A DNA stretch of 64,000 nt from Pararhodobacter zhoushanensis. GTDB lineage: Bacteria > Pseudomonadota > Alphaproteobacteria > Rhodobacterales > Rhodobacteraceae. Position numbers and translations under genes: made by a program. The notes under the pieces were generated by a model. It was not told the origin of the DNA. It ran no database searches and was given only the letters and a program-made list of their open reading frames with translations. Numbering within the stretch: position 1 is the first letter of the stretch; each line of letters starts with the position of its first letter. This document shows positions 57,959-64,000 of this stretch, one piece after another. Where the stretch lies: positions 4,033,501-4,097,500 of the forward strand of contig NZ_JAPDFL010000001.1 of NCBI RefSeq assembly GCF_025949695.1, written 5' to 3'.

Positions 57959-58299
57959 TTTCCCGAGGCGTCACCCTCGGCCTTTACCGGGGCAGAGCGT
58001 TTTAGCGCCTCGGCGAGACCGTCGCGCAGCGCTTGCCCGTTCTGATCCAGCAGGTCGCCGACAGCCTGCACCGTCAGGCTGGGGTGATGCACAACAGCAC
58101 AGGCCCAGATCAGCGCCCGCAGGGCTGAAATAGTGCCGCGAAACCCCTGCTCGACCCCGACCAACTCGCGCAGCGGGTCCAGCCCGGCGCGCGACACTAC
58201 GCTTTCAAATTCGCACAGCGCGTTGACGTCGGCACGCAGGTAAAGGGTGGCCCCGTCAGCCAACGGGACCGCGACCTTTTCAAAAGGGGCGCTGCTCAT
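57937..58299 (-). CDS. tail assembly chaperone, G-like
   Basis: A 120-residue helical protein (MSSAPFEKVAVPLADGATLYLRADVNALCEFESVV...) between the tail tube and tape measure genes, the position of lambda gpG. The frame ends PPPPSA just after the slippery heptamer. It assists tape measure folding and tube polymerisation during tail assembly, and the fusion product adds the T domain. Confidence 0.82.
   Translation of the reverse strand: MSSAPFEKVAVPLADGATLYLRADVNALCEFESVVSRAGLDPLRELVGVEQGFRGTISALRALIWACAVVHHPSLTVQAVGDLLDQNGQALRDGLAEALKRSAPVKAEGDASGNPPPPSA
57958..57964 (-). promoter_or_regulatory. slippery heptamer G GGA AAT
   Basis: In the chaperone frame the codons read tcG GGA AAT at residues 113-114. 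A -1 slip gives GGG AAA, matching the X XXY YYZ rule and nearly the lambda G GGA AAG site. The -1 frame then stays open for 119 codons. Confidence 0.8.
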
Positions 58300-58757
58300 G
58301 CTGCGTTCGCAACCGTCGCCATCAAGCGCCAGGTTGCCCGCATCATGATAACGCCTTTCAGCGCGCCCACCGGCTTGTAATCTTTCAGATACCCCATGCA
58401 GGTAACCTGCTTTTTGTTCACGCCGGTGCCGACCGTGATTTCGACCAGGTGCAGTTCTTTCTCGCCGGTCGTGCTGTCGCGAACGTTAAGCTCGGTCAGG
58501 GCGGTGTCACCGTCGGACCCGGCGTCCAGCAGCATTTCTTGCGTCCAGTCGACAGCAGGCAAGAGACCCGGCTTGTTTTCCTCGGTCGCACCCGGTGACG
58601 CCTGGTGCGTCACATCAAGGTCAGCGGGCATGCGGTCGGGCCATTCGACGTTTTGCAGGCCCTTCATGGAGGTCCAGGAAGGCGTTTCACCGCGACCGAC
58701 GCGCAGGGTCGACCCGTGCGAAAGCGCGGCAGCAATGGACGTAGCGGGGGCGGGCAT
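58296..58757 (-). CDS. major tail tube protein
   Basis: A 153-residue protein with SHGSTLRVGRGETPSWTSMKGLQNVEWP and a C-terminal YLKDYKPVGALKGVIMMRATWR, which fits the beta-sandwich tail tube family of siphophages. It is in the expected place between the terminator-like and chaperone genes. The ATG overlaps the chaperone gene start by 4 nt on its downstream side. Confidence 0.85.
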   Translation of the reverse strand: MPAPATSIAAALSHGSTLRVGRGETPSWTSMKGLQNVEWPDRMPADLDVTHQASPGATEENKPGLLPAVDWTQEMLLDAGSDGDTALTELNVRDSTTGEKELHLVEITVGTGVNKKQVTCMGYLKDYKPVGALKGVIMMRATWRLMATVANAA

Positions 58758-58768
58758 AGTGTATCCTT

Positions 58769-59215
58769 TCAGAGAGGGAGATTGCGGGCGCGCGTGGTTG
58801 TCGCGCCAAAGGTCAAAGTCAGAGTTCCGATGCGGGGCGACCCCTCGCCGGAAATCTCGATCGCCGAGGACCGCAACGCAAAGTCGCGGCCCTGCGCTTG
58901 CACCCCGGCCTCGATCGGCCCGACCAGCGCCTCGGCGTCGTCGTCAAGGGTATCTTCAAGCTCGGTGCCGTCGCCGCCCTTGTGCGCGCGCTTGACGACC
59001 ACGACGGCAACGAAGTTCTGGAAATCAGTGTCCTGCGCCGCCGCGTCGCGTTCCTCGGTCGGCGTTGCAATGCCGATCACCGGCAGAGCGTCGGGCGAAA
59101 GATTGGTGGTCCAGGCCGAAATGATCGACTTGCCCGCCCAGGTCGGGTTGCCCGCCATTACCACAGCGACAGCGGCGCGCAGATCCTCGCGCAGGGCCTT
59201 GCGCTCGGCACTCAT
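58769..59215 (-). CDS. tail terminator-like (minor tail U-like) protein
   Basis: A 148-residue protein (LREDLRAAVAVVMAGNPTWAGKSIISAWTTNL..., FVAVVVVKRAH, LRSSAIEISGEG...IGTLTLTFGATTT). The helix-then-beta pattern and position before the tube gene match lambda gpU-type terminators that cap the tail. The start overlaps the joining protein stop by 4 nt. Confidence 0.78.
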   Translation of the reverse strand: MSAERKALREDLRAAVAVVMAGNPTWAGKSIISAWTTNLSPDALPVIGIATPTEERDAAAQDTDFQNFVAVVVVKRAHKGGDGTELEDTLDDDAEALVGPIEAGVQAQGRDFALRSSAIEISGEGSPRIGTLTLTFGATTTRARNLPL

Positions 59216-59535
59216 CCCGCCACCACCTCAAGCTCGCAGATCAGGTGCGCGTCGGGGGCGGGCGAGCCTTGCGGCCAGATATTCAAGACACGCAAGGTGC
59301 CGTCCGCGTCCGAAACCCGATCATCGCGCGCCAGCTCGGGCACCAGATTACGCCGCACGCGCCAGGTCGGCGCGGTGATCAGCACATCGACCCCGTCGGG
59401 ACCGATCGCCCGCACAGGCGTGCGGCGCAGAATGGACTTAACCACGCGCGCCGAGCCGCCCTGCGGGGTGTAGGGCACGCCACTGCCAAGAACGGCAGCG
59501 GCGATCCCGGACATGCCGTCAAACAGCGACGTCAC
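59212..59535 (-). CDS. head-tail joining protein
   Basis: A 107-residue protein starting with GTG (MTSLFDGMSGIAAAVLGSGV) and containing ITAPTWRVRRNLVPELARDDRVS and TLRVLNIWPQGSPAPDAHLICELEVV. Position and beta-rich makeup fit lambda FI/FII-type connector proteins. The GTG overlaps the decoration protein stop as GTGA. Confidence 0.76.
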   Translation of the reverse strand: MTSLFDGMSGIAAAVLGSGVPYTPQGGSARVVKSILRRTPVRAIGPDGVDVLITAPTWRVRRNLVPELARDDRVSDADGTLRVLNIWPQGSPAPDAHLICELEVVAG

Positions 59536-59864
59536 CGCACGGCACCGTCCAGCAGAACGACGCCAAGTGCCGACGGGTTGGCGGCGATTTCCGCCGCCGT
59601 GCCCGCCAGCGTGTTGCCGCTGGCCGTGGTGGTAAACACGAAATTCGTGTTGTCCCAATACAGCTTTGCCCCGACGGTCCACGCCTGCGCGGACGTCTTG
59701 GCATGGGTGAACACGCCCCGGCGCTGGATCTCGACCTGTGCGCCGGTCAGGGCGTCATTCAGCGCGATGCCCAACAGCGAGCCGATCAGCACGCCCTCGC
59801 CCGACTTGACGTCACGCGGGGCGAGGACGCCGACGACCTCGCCCGGTTGAATGTAGTTTTTCAT
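59532..59864 (-). CDS. head decoration protein, DUF2190-like
   Basis: A 110-residue protein starting MKNYIQPGEVVGVLAPRDVKSGEGVLIGS and ending ALGVVLLDGAVR, with LYWDNTNFVFTTTASGN. This matches the DUF2190 capsid-stabilising family that decorates heads in the gpD position, directly after the capsid gene. Confidence 0.85.
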   Translation of the reverse strand: MKNYIQPGEVVGVLAPRDVKSGEGVLIGSLLGIALNDALTGAQVEIQRRGVFTHAKTSAQAWTVGAKLYWDNTNFVFTTTASGNTLAGTAAEIAANPSALGVVLLDGAVR

Positions 59865-59958
59865 CTTTCAGCCTTTCTCGACAGGGCACCACCGCCCGAA
59901 ATGCAAAGGGGCGGCACTGCTGCCGCCCCGTTTGGGTTCAGATCATGCGCAGGTCAGA

Positions 59959-62028
59959 TCACGCGCCGCCGTTGAACCAGCCACCGACCCGACCGGCAGC
60001 ACCCGCGCCGAAATCGTGCTCCAGCGTCCAGGACATGCCCGCGCGCCCAAACACATCTTCTTGGCGCATGCGCGGTGCGCTCGACCCCTCAAGGAAGCCG
60101 AACACAAAGAGCGCAGCGTCCGCAGGGTTTGCCAGCAGATACCAGCCGTTCCCGGTCAGTTCGGCGGTCGACATGACCTCAAGCTTGCCCGAGAACGGGT
60201 TGGCCTTGTCAGCATCGGCAGGCGTCAGCGGTGCGACGACCTGCTCGGCGACCGTTTCCTTGTCCGGCGAGACCAGCAGGATTTTCGGCGACAGGTTCAG
60301 CTTTGCCCCGCCGATCGACGTGTGCTTGCGGATCGCGGCGCGTCCCGCCGCCAGCGTGGTGATGCTGATTGCCGCATTCGCCCCGGCCTTGGTGCCGTCG
60401 GCTGCGTTAAAAACCGCGTTGCCGTCGGACAGGTTAGGCCCGGCACCGCCGTTGCCGAAACAGGCCGCAAAGAACGTCGCTTCCTCGAACCGGGCCACCA
60501 TGCGGCCCTGATCGGCGATCGCATCGGCAATGGCGCCGATATCGTCGTTGATCAGGGTTTGCCGCGTCACGTCAAAGCGGATGCCATACGACCCCAGCGC
60601 GACGGTTTCTGCCGACTCGCCAATGGTGCCCGACTTGATTTCTCCGCCTTCGCCCAGCGGGCGCATCATCGGGAAGTCACCGGGGCGAATGATCGAATGC
60701 GCCCGGAAATCCTTGAAGGATTTCTCGCGCGCAATCTGGCGGTAAATCGGCACTTGCTCGCGGTAGCGATCGGCCAGCGCCTTATTCAGCGCATTGGACA
60801 GCGACAGCGGAAAATCCGACGTCGTGTGCATGTCCATGAACACGCGCAGCCGGTCGTCGGCGGTGCGCAGCGACCCACGGTAGCCCGAGGCGGTCGCCGC
60901 CATTTCCGCAAGCGACATGGACATGAACGGGCGGGCGCGCGTGTCGGTCGGATCATTGCGAGCGAATTGCGCAACCAGCGCAGCGGTCATACCCGCGCGG
61001 CGCGTGTCGCGCTCATCACGGGTGATACGGGCGCGCGGCCCGGTCGGATTCGGCACGGTATTTCCTCTTTGCTGATAGTGGGCGACAACTTGGCGATAGG
61101 TTTGGCGACGCGCGATGAAATCGCCTGCAACCGCTGCCGACTCGCCGTGCATCTCCACCAGGTGACAGATCGCCGACGCATCGCTGGCGGCCGGATCTTC
61201 TTCTTCACCGTCTCCGCCGGTTGTGGTGTCGTCACCTTCACCGGAGTTCGTGGTGTCATCCCCCTCGCCGCCGGGCGTGGTATCGTCACCCTCGCCGCCG
61301 GTCGTGGTGTCATCGCCCTGCCCTTGGGTCAGGTCGTCGTCGATTTCATCCGGGTCCATGCCCATTCCTTCCATTGATGAACTTGCGGGATTAACCCCGC
61401 CGATCCAGGCCATGACGGCCTGACGTGAGGGGCCAGAGGCCCGAGACCCTGCCAGCAAATGCTGGGGGGCATGCTGATAGGCCGCATAGGAAAAGGCGGC
61501 GGCGTTTTGCGCGGCGGCATCCTCGGCAATGTCGGCAAAGCCTGCGGCGATCGCCTCGGAGGGCGTGAACCACGTTTCCGCGCGCATCACGTCGCGCGCC
61601 GCTTGGGGCGTGATCCCGGCACGGGCGGCATAGATCGAGGCATAGCCGTCAGACATGCGGCCCAGGGCGTCGGCGGTTTCGCGGTGCTCGGCCTCGGTGC
61701 CGCGCCCGTCGACAAAAGGCACCGCCGGGTCATGGATCATCAGAACGGCACCGGCGCGCATGGTGATCGTGCTGCCCGCCATCGCGATCAGACTGCCCGC
61801 GCTGGCCGCAACGCCGACGATCACCACGTCAACGCCCGGCGCGTAGTCGCGCAACGCGTGGTAAACAGCCAAACCCTCGGTCGCCAAGCCACCGGGGCAG
61901 TTCAGCAGGACCGTCACGCGCTCGCCGTGGGCACGCGCCAGCATTGCCCGCACATCAGCGCCGGTAAAATGCGGCTCATCGGGCCACGGCGGTGTGCCGA
62001 CCATGCCCTCCAGATAGAGATCAGGCAT
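59959..62028 (-). CDS. ClpP-like prohead protease fused to major capsid protein
   Basis: A 689-residue fusion. Residues 1-215 form a ClpP-like Ser protease: VGVAASAGSLIAMAG with nucleophile S76 and MIHDP with H99. A very acidic linker (about 225-285) contains four copies of GEGDDTT-like repeats. The rest is a Mu/lambda-type major capsid domain (YREQVPIYRQIAREKSFKDFRAHSIIRPGDFP, LVSPDKETVAEQV, WTLEHDFGAG). One chain would supply protease, scaffold-like segment and capsid, and the protease should cut itself off during maturation. The ATG overlaps the portal stop. Confidence 0.9.
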   Translation of the reverse strand: MPDLYLEGMVGTPPWPDEPHFTGADVRAMLARAHGERVTVLLNCPGGLATEGLAVYHALRDYAPGVDVVIVGVAASAGSLIAMAGSTITMRAGAVLMIHDPAVPFVDGRGTEAEHRETADALGRMSDGYASIYAARAGITPQAARDVMRAETWFTPSEAIAAGFADIAEDAAAQNAAAFSYAAYQHAPQHLLAGSRASGPSRQAVMAWIGGVNPASSSMEGMGMDPDEIDDDLTQGQGDDTTTGGEGDDTTPGGEGDDTTNSGEGDDTTTGGDGEEEDPAASDASAICHLVEMHGESAAVAGDFIARRQTYRQVVAHYQQRGNTVPNPTGPRARITRDERDTRRAGMTAALVAQFARNDPTDTRARPFMSMSLAEMAATASGYRGSLRTADDRLRVFMDMHTTSDFPLSLSNALNKALADRYREQVPIYRQIAREKSFKDFRAHSIIRPGDFPMMRPLGEGGEIKSGTIGESAETVALGSYGIRFDVTRQTLINDDIGAIADAIADQGRMVARFEEATFFAACFGNGGAGPNLSDGNAVFNAADGTKAGANAAISITTLAAGRAAIRKHTSIGGAKLNLSPKILLVSPDKETVAEQVVAPLTPADADKANPFSGKLEVMSTAELTGNGWYLLANPADAALFVFGFLEGSSAPRMRQEDVFGRAGMSWTLEHDFGAGAAGRVGGWFNGGA

Positions 62029-63475
62029 CAAGGTTCCTTTCGGTTTCGGAGGCGTCGCCGGGTGCTACCTGCGGCGTCGCGCCAGGCGCTTTGATCGCGG
62101 CGAGATTGGCGCGGCGCTTCATGTCGGCGTCGATTTCGGCGTCGATTTCGGCGGGGTCATAGCCCGACTTGCGGATCTCCGACCGGCGCGAGGAAAGGCC
62201 CGCCTCGATCCGCTGAACCGACACCGCCGTTTCAGCTTTCGGGTCGGCGATCACCGGCGGCGGCGGGGTCCATTCAATCCGCGCCTCTTGAAGCGCCTGC
62301 GCGTTGTGGCGGTTGCCTGCGTCATAAGCCCATTGCAGCATTGTCCAGGTGCCGATCGGTCGGCAAAGACGCGGGATTGCCATGTGCCACTGCCAGCGCT
62401 CGACATTTTGCCCCATGCCGATACGCCCGAGGCGCGCCGAGGAAAAATTGACGTTCGACAGATCGCCGGTCATGTCCTCGTAGGTGATGCCCAGACCGCG
62501 CGCGATGCGGCGCAAATGAATGCGCCCGAAGTCATCATATCCGGTGACGTCGGGCGGGCTGGCAAAACTCACCTCATCACTGATCCCGATCCGCTGGATC
62601 AGCCCAGGGGCCAGCGATGCGGGAATATTCTGGTTGTCTGCATCCTCGGTGCGCCAGAACGCCGCAAAACAGGCGGCGATCTTCTGGCGCATCAGCTGCG
62701 CCTCGTCATTGTCAGACAGCGCCACCAGGTCATCCAGGACACTCGCGAACCAGGTCACGCCGCGCCGCTGGCCGGGCCGATCGACCCGGAACAGGTGTGC
62801 AACCCGCGACGCCTCGACCCGGCTGGACGTCAGGCCGCGCATGTTCGACCCGAGCACGGGCGAGCCGGGGTGCTCATCATACAGGTGATAGGCGACCACC
62901 CGGTCGCCATCGTATTCGATGCCATCAAAGATCAGGTTGCGCCCGCGCCCGACCGGGCCTTGCAGGCGATCGTCCAGAAACTCAGCCTCAAGCACCTGCA
63001 CCGAGGCCCCGCGCGTGCCCGGAAGGGGCCAGACCACCAGCGCCTCGCCGTCGGTCACGCACGCGCTGAACGCGAGCGCCTGCAACCCGCCCAGCGTGGA
63101 CACGCCGTCAACGTCGATCGCCAACGTGTCAAAGCGCGGCTTGATCAGGTCCGCCCAGTCGCGCTTAAGACCCTTGTCCTTGCTTACCAGGCGCGGCTCG
63201 ATCCCCGTTCCGATCACGTTATTGACGATCACCGACAGCGCCGAGGCGGCAATCGGGTTATTGCGGATCACGTCGCGCGCCACCAGCGACAGGCCGCGCC
63301 GGGCGTACATCGCCACCGCGTCGGCGTCGCCATTGACGGCGCGCAGGCTTTCCGAACGGCGGGTCAGATCGCCCGCGCGGTAATGCGCCATGACGCGCAT
63401 CGCCTCACGGGCTTGCGCACGCTTCACCGCCGCAGCGGGCGAGACCTGCCCGACAATCCAGTCGATTGCGTTCAT
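62021..63475 (-). CDS. portal protein, lambda B-like
   Basis: A 484-residue portal protein: SLVARDVIRNNPIAASALSVIVNNVIGTGIEP, ...EALVVWPLPGTRGASVQVLEAEFLDD, RVAHLFRVDRPGQRRGVTWFAS, and SFASPPDVTGYDDFGRIHLRRIARGLGITYEDMTGDLSNVNFSSAR. These are hallmarks of lambda-type portals forming the dodecameric DNA channel. The ATG overlaps the gpW-like stop as ATGA. Confidence 0.93.
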   Translation of the reverse strand: MNAIDWIVGQVSPAAAVKRAQAREAMRVMAHYRAGDLTRRSESLRAVNGDADAVAMYARRGLSLVARDVIRNNPIAASALSVIVNNVIGTGIEPRLVSKDKGLKRDWADLIKPRFDTLAIDVDGVSTLGGLQALAFSACVTDGEALVVWPLPGTRGASVQVLEAEFLDDRLQGPVGRGRNLIFDGIEYDGDRVVAYHLYDEHPGSPVLGSNMRGLTSSRVEASRVAHLFRVDRPGQRRGVTWFASVLDDLVALSDNDEAQLMRQKIAACFAAFWRTEDADNQNIPASLAPGLIQRIGISDEVSFASPPDVTGYDDFGRIHLRRIARGLGITYEDMTGDLSNVNFSSARLGRIGMGQNVERWQWHMAIPRLCRPIGTWTMLQWAYDAGNRHNAQALQEARIEWTPPPPVIADPKAETAVSVQRIEAGLSSRRSEIRKSGYDPAEIDAEIDADMKRRANLAAIKAPGATPQVAPGDASETERNLDA

Positions 63476-63681
63476 TGCGGACGCCTCACAAACTGGGGGT
63501 AAACCTGCGCCGAGGGGCGCGCCGGGCCTGCTACCTCGGCTTCCATCATTGCGAGGGTCTGCCGCATTTCGGATAAGGTCCGAAACGTCACCATTTCGTC
63601 GCCGATCTTGACCGACGCCGCACCTTTGCCGATCGCGCCCTTGAGCGCGTCGACGTCTTCTTGCGTCCAACTCACAACCAT
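63472..63681 (-). CDS. gpW-like head-tail joining protein
   Basis: A 69-residue protein (MVVSWTQEDVDALKGAIGKGAASVKIGDEMVTFRTLSEMRQTLAMMEAEV). The helix, two short strands and helix pattern matches lambda gpW, which plugs the packaged head. It lies between terminase and portal as in lambda and overlaps the terminase stop by 10 nt. Confidence 0.85.
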   Translation of the reverse strand: MVVSWTQEDVDALKGAIGKGAASVKIGDEMVTFRTLSEMRQTLAMMEAEVAGPARPSAQVYPQFVRRPQ

Positions 63682-64000
63682 TTTCCTTTTCTCGGTGCGA
63701 TCCACGCGGCGCGCGGCGGCGCGGCGGGGGTCGGCTTTGGGGCCTCGACAGCGGCGCGCGGCCCGACCCAATCGGCAAACGGGTTATCGGCGTCCAGCCG
63801 CGCCCAGAACGGCGGCGAACCTTCGGTGATCGTCTCGCCCTTGATCTGGATATGCAGCGCGCGGGCCTGCACCAAATGGTCCAGACTTTCGTTGCGCTGC
63901 ATGCCCGGCTTCTTGACCCAGCCTTTCGGCCCCCGGCGCTCTGCCGTGAATTCCGCCGTCTCAGCCTCGCCGAACCATTCCGGCAGGCCGCACCAGTTGC
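63672..64000 (-). CDS. terminase large subunit (GpA-like), C-terminal part
   Basis: The gene enters from the right edge. The visible C-terminal about 108 residues (GLPEWFGEAETAEFTAERRGPKGWVKKPGMQRNESLDHLVQARALHI) match the end of lambda-type large terminases, especially the RNESLD..V.A..LH helix, followed by a Pro/Ala-rich tail ending APRKGKWL. The ATPase and nuclease motifs are outside the window. The frame is partial at its 5' end. Confidence 0.85.
   Translation of the reverse strand, partial: NWCGLPEWFGEAETAEFTAERRGPKGWVKKPGMQRNESLDHLVQARALHIQIKGETITEGSPPFWARLDADNPFADWVGPRAAVEAPKPTPAAPPRAAWIAPRKGKWL

Noticed and set aside
59932..61377. Long plus-strand frame opposite the capsid gene
   Set aside because: Antisense of a well-supported capsid fusion; phage late genes here are all on the minus strand.

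Overview
The window reads as a GC-rich alphaproteobacterial chromosome segment, most likely Rhodobacterales (Rhodobacteraceae). The grounds are a type-2 MetRS, a spike-base protein of the kind found in Rhodobacter gene transfer agents, GC-rich intergenic hairpin repeats, and a tRNA-Met(CAT) fragment of alphaproteobacterial type. All calls come from reading the sequence; no database was searched.

1-13.4 kb is ordinary host chromosome. It holds two secreted proteins (a Cys-repeat trypsin-like protease and a repeat protein), metG with a clear terminator, and a minus-strand run of DUF167, threonine dehydratase-like, alpha/beta hydrolase and HAD genes. A short-chain dehydrogenase and a Hint-domain gene, each with a 1-nt frameshift, follow. 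A universal stress protein and a VOC gene divergent from a TetR regulator close the section.

13.4-30.9 kb is an unusual biosynthetic or surface-glycan locus. It combines a fatty-acyl-AMP ligase fused to an acyl carrier domain, a free-standing acyl carrier protein, a three-module methyltransferase-like protein, two pyruvyl-transferase-family proteins, three glycosyltransferase-like proteins, a P450, two tandem PhyH dioxygenases and a TPR/hydrolase protein. The mix suggests an acylated, oxidatively tailored glycan or glycolipid. I cannot name the product.

31.0-44.3 kb is accessory DNA. It contains a decayed IS3-family transposase, a caspase-like operon broken by a frameshift, an IS3-family element with 27-bp terminal inverted repeats, the 3' end of a tRNA-Met(CAT) gene, a remnant of a phage tail-end gene, and a three-gene DNA methyltransferase + McrB + McrC defence operon. 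A 14-bp direct repeat matching the tRNA 3' terminus lies at 31006 and 39122.

44.5-64.0 kb is the late region of a lambda-like siphoprophage, wholly on the minus strand and read from right to left. The order is terminase (cut by the window edge), gpW-like joiner, portal, a ClpP-protease/capsid fusion, decoration, joining, terminator and tube proteins, tail chaperones with a candidate programmed -1 frameshift, tape measure, distal tail, J-like tip protein, fibres, holin, amidase, spanins and spike proteins. No integrase or repressor is inside the window.

Five genes in host and phage DNA each carry a break that one extra base in a homopolymer would repair. This points to systematic base-calling errors as much as to real pseudogenes.
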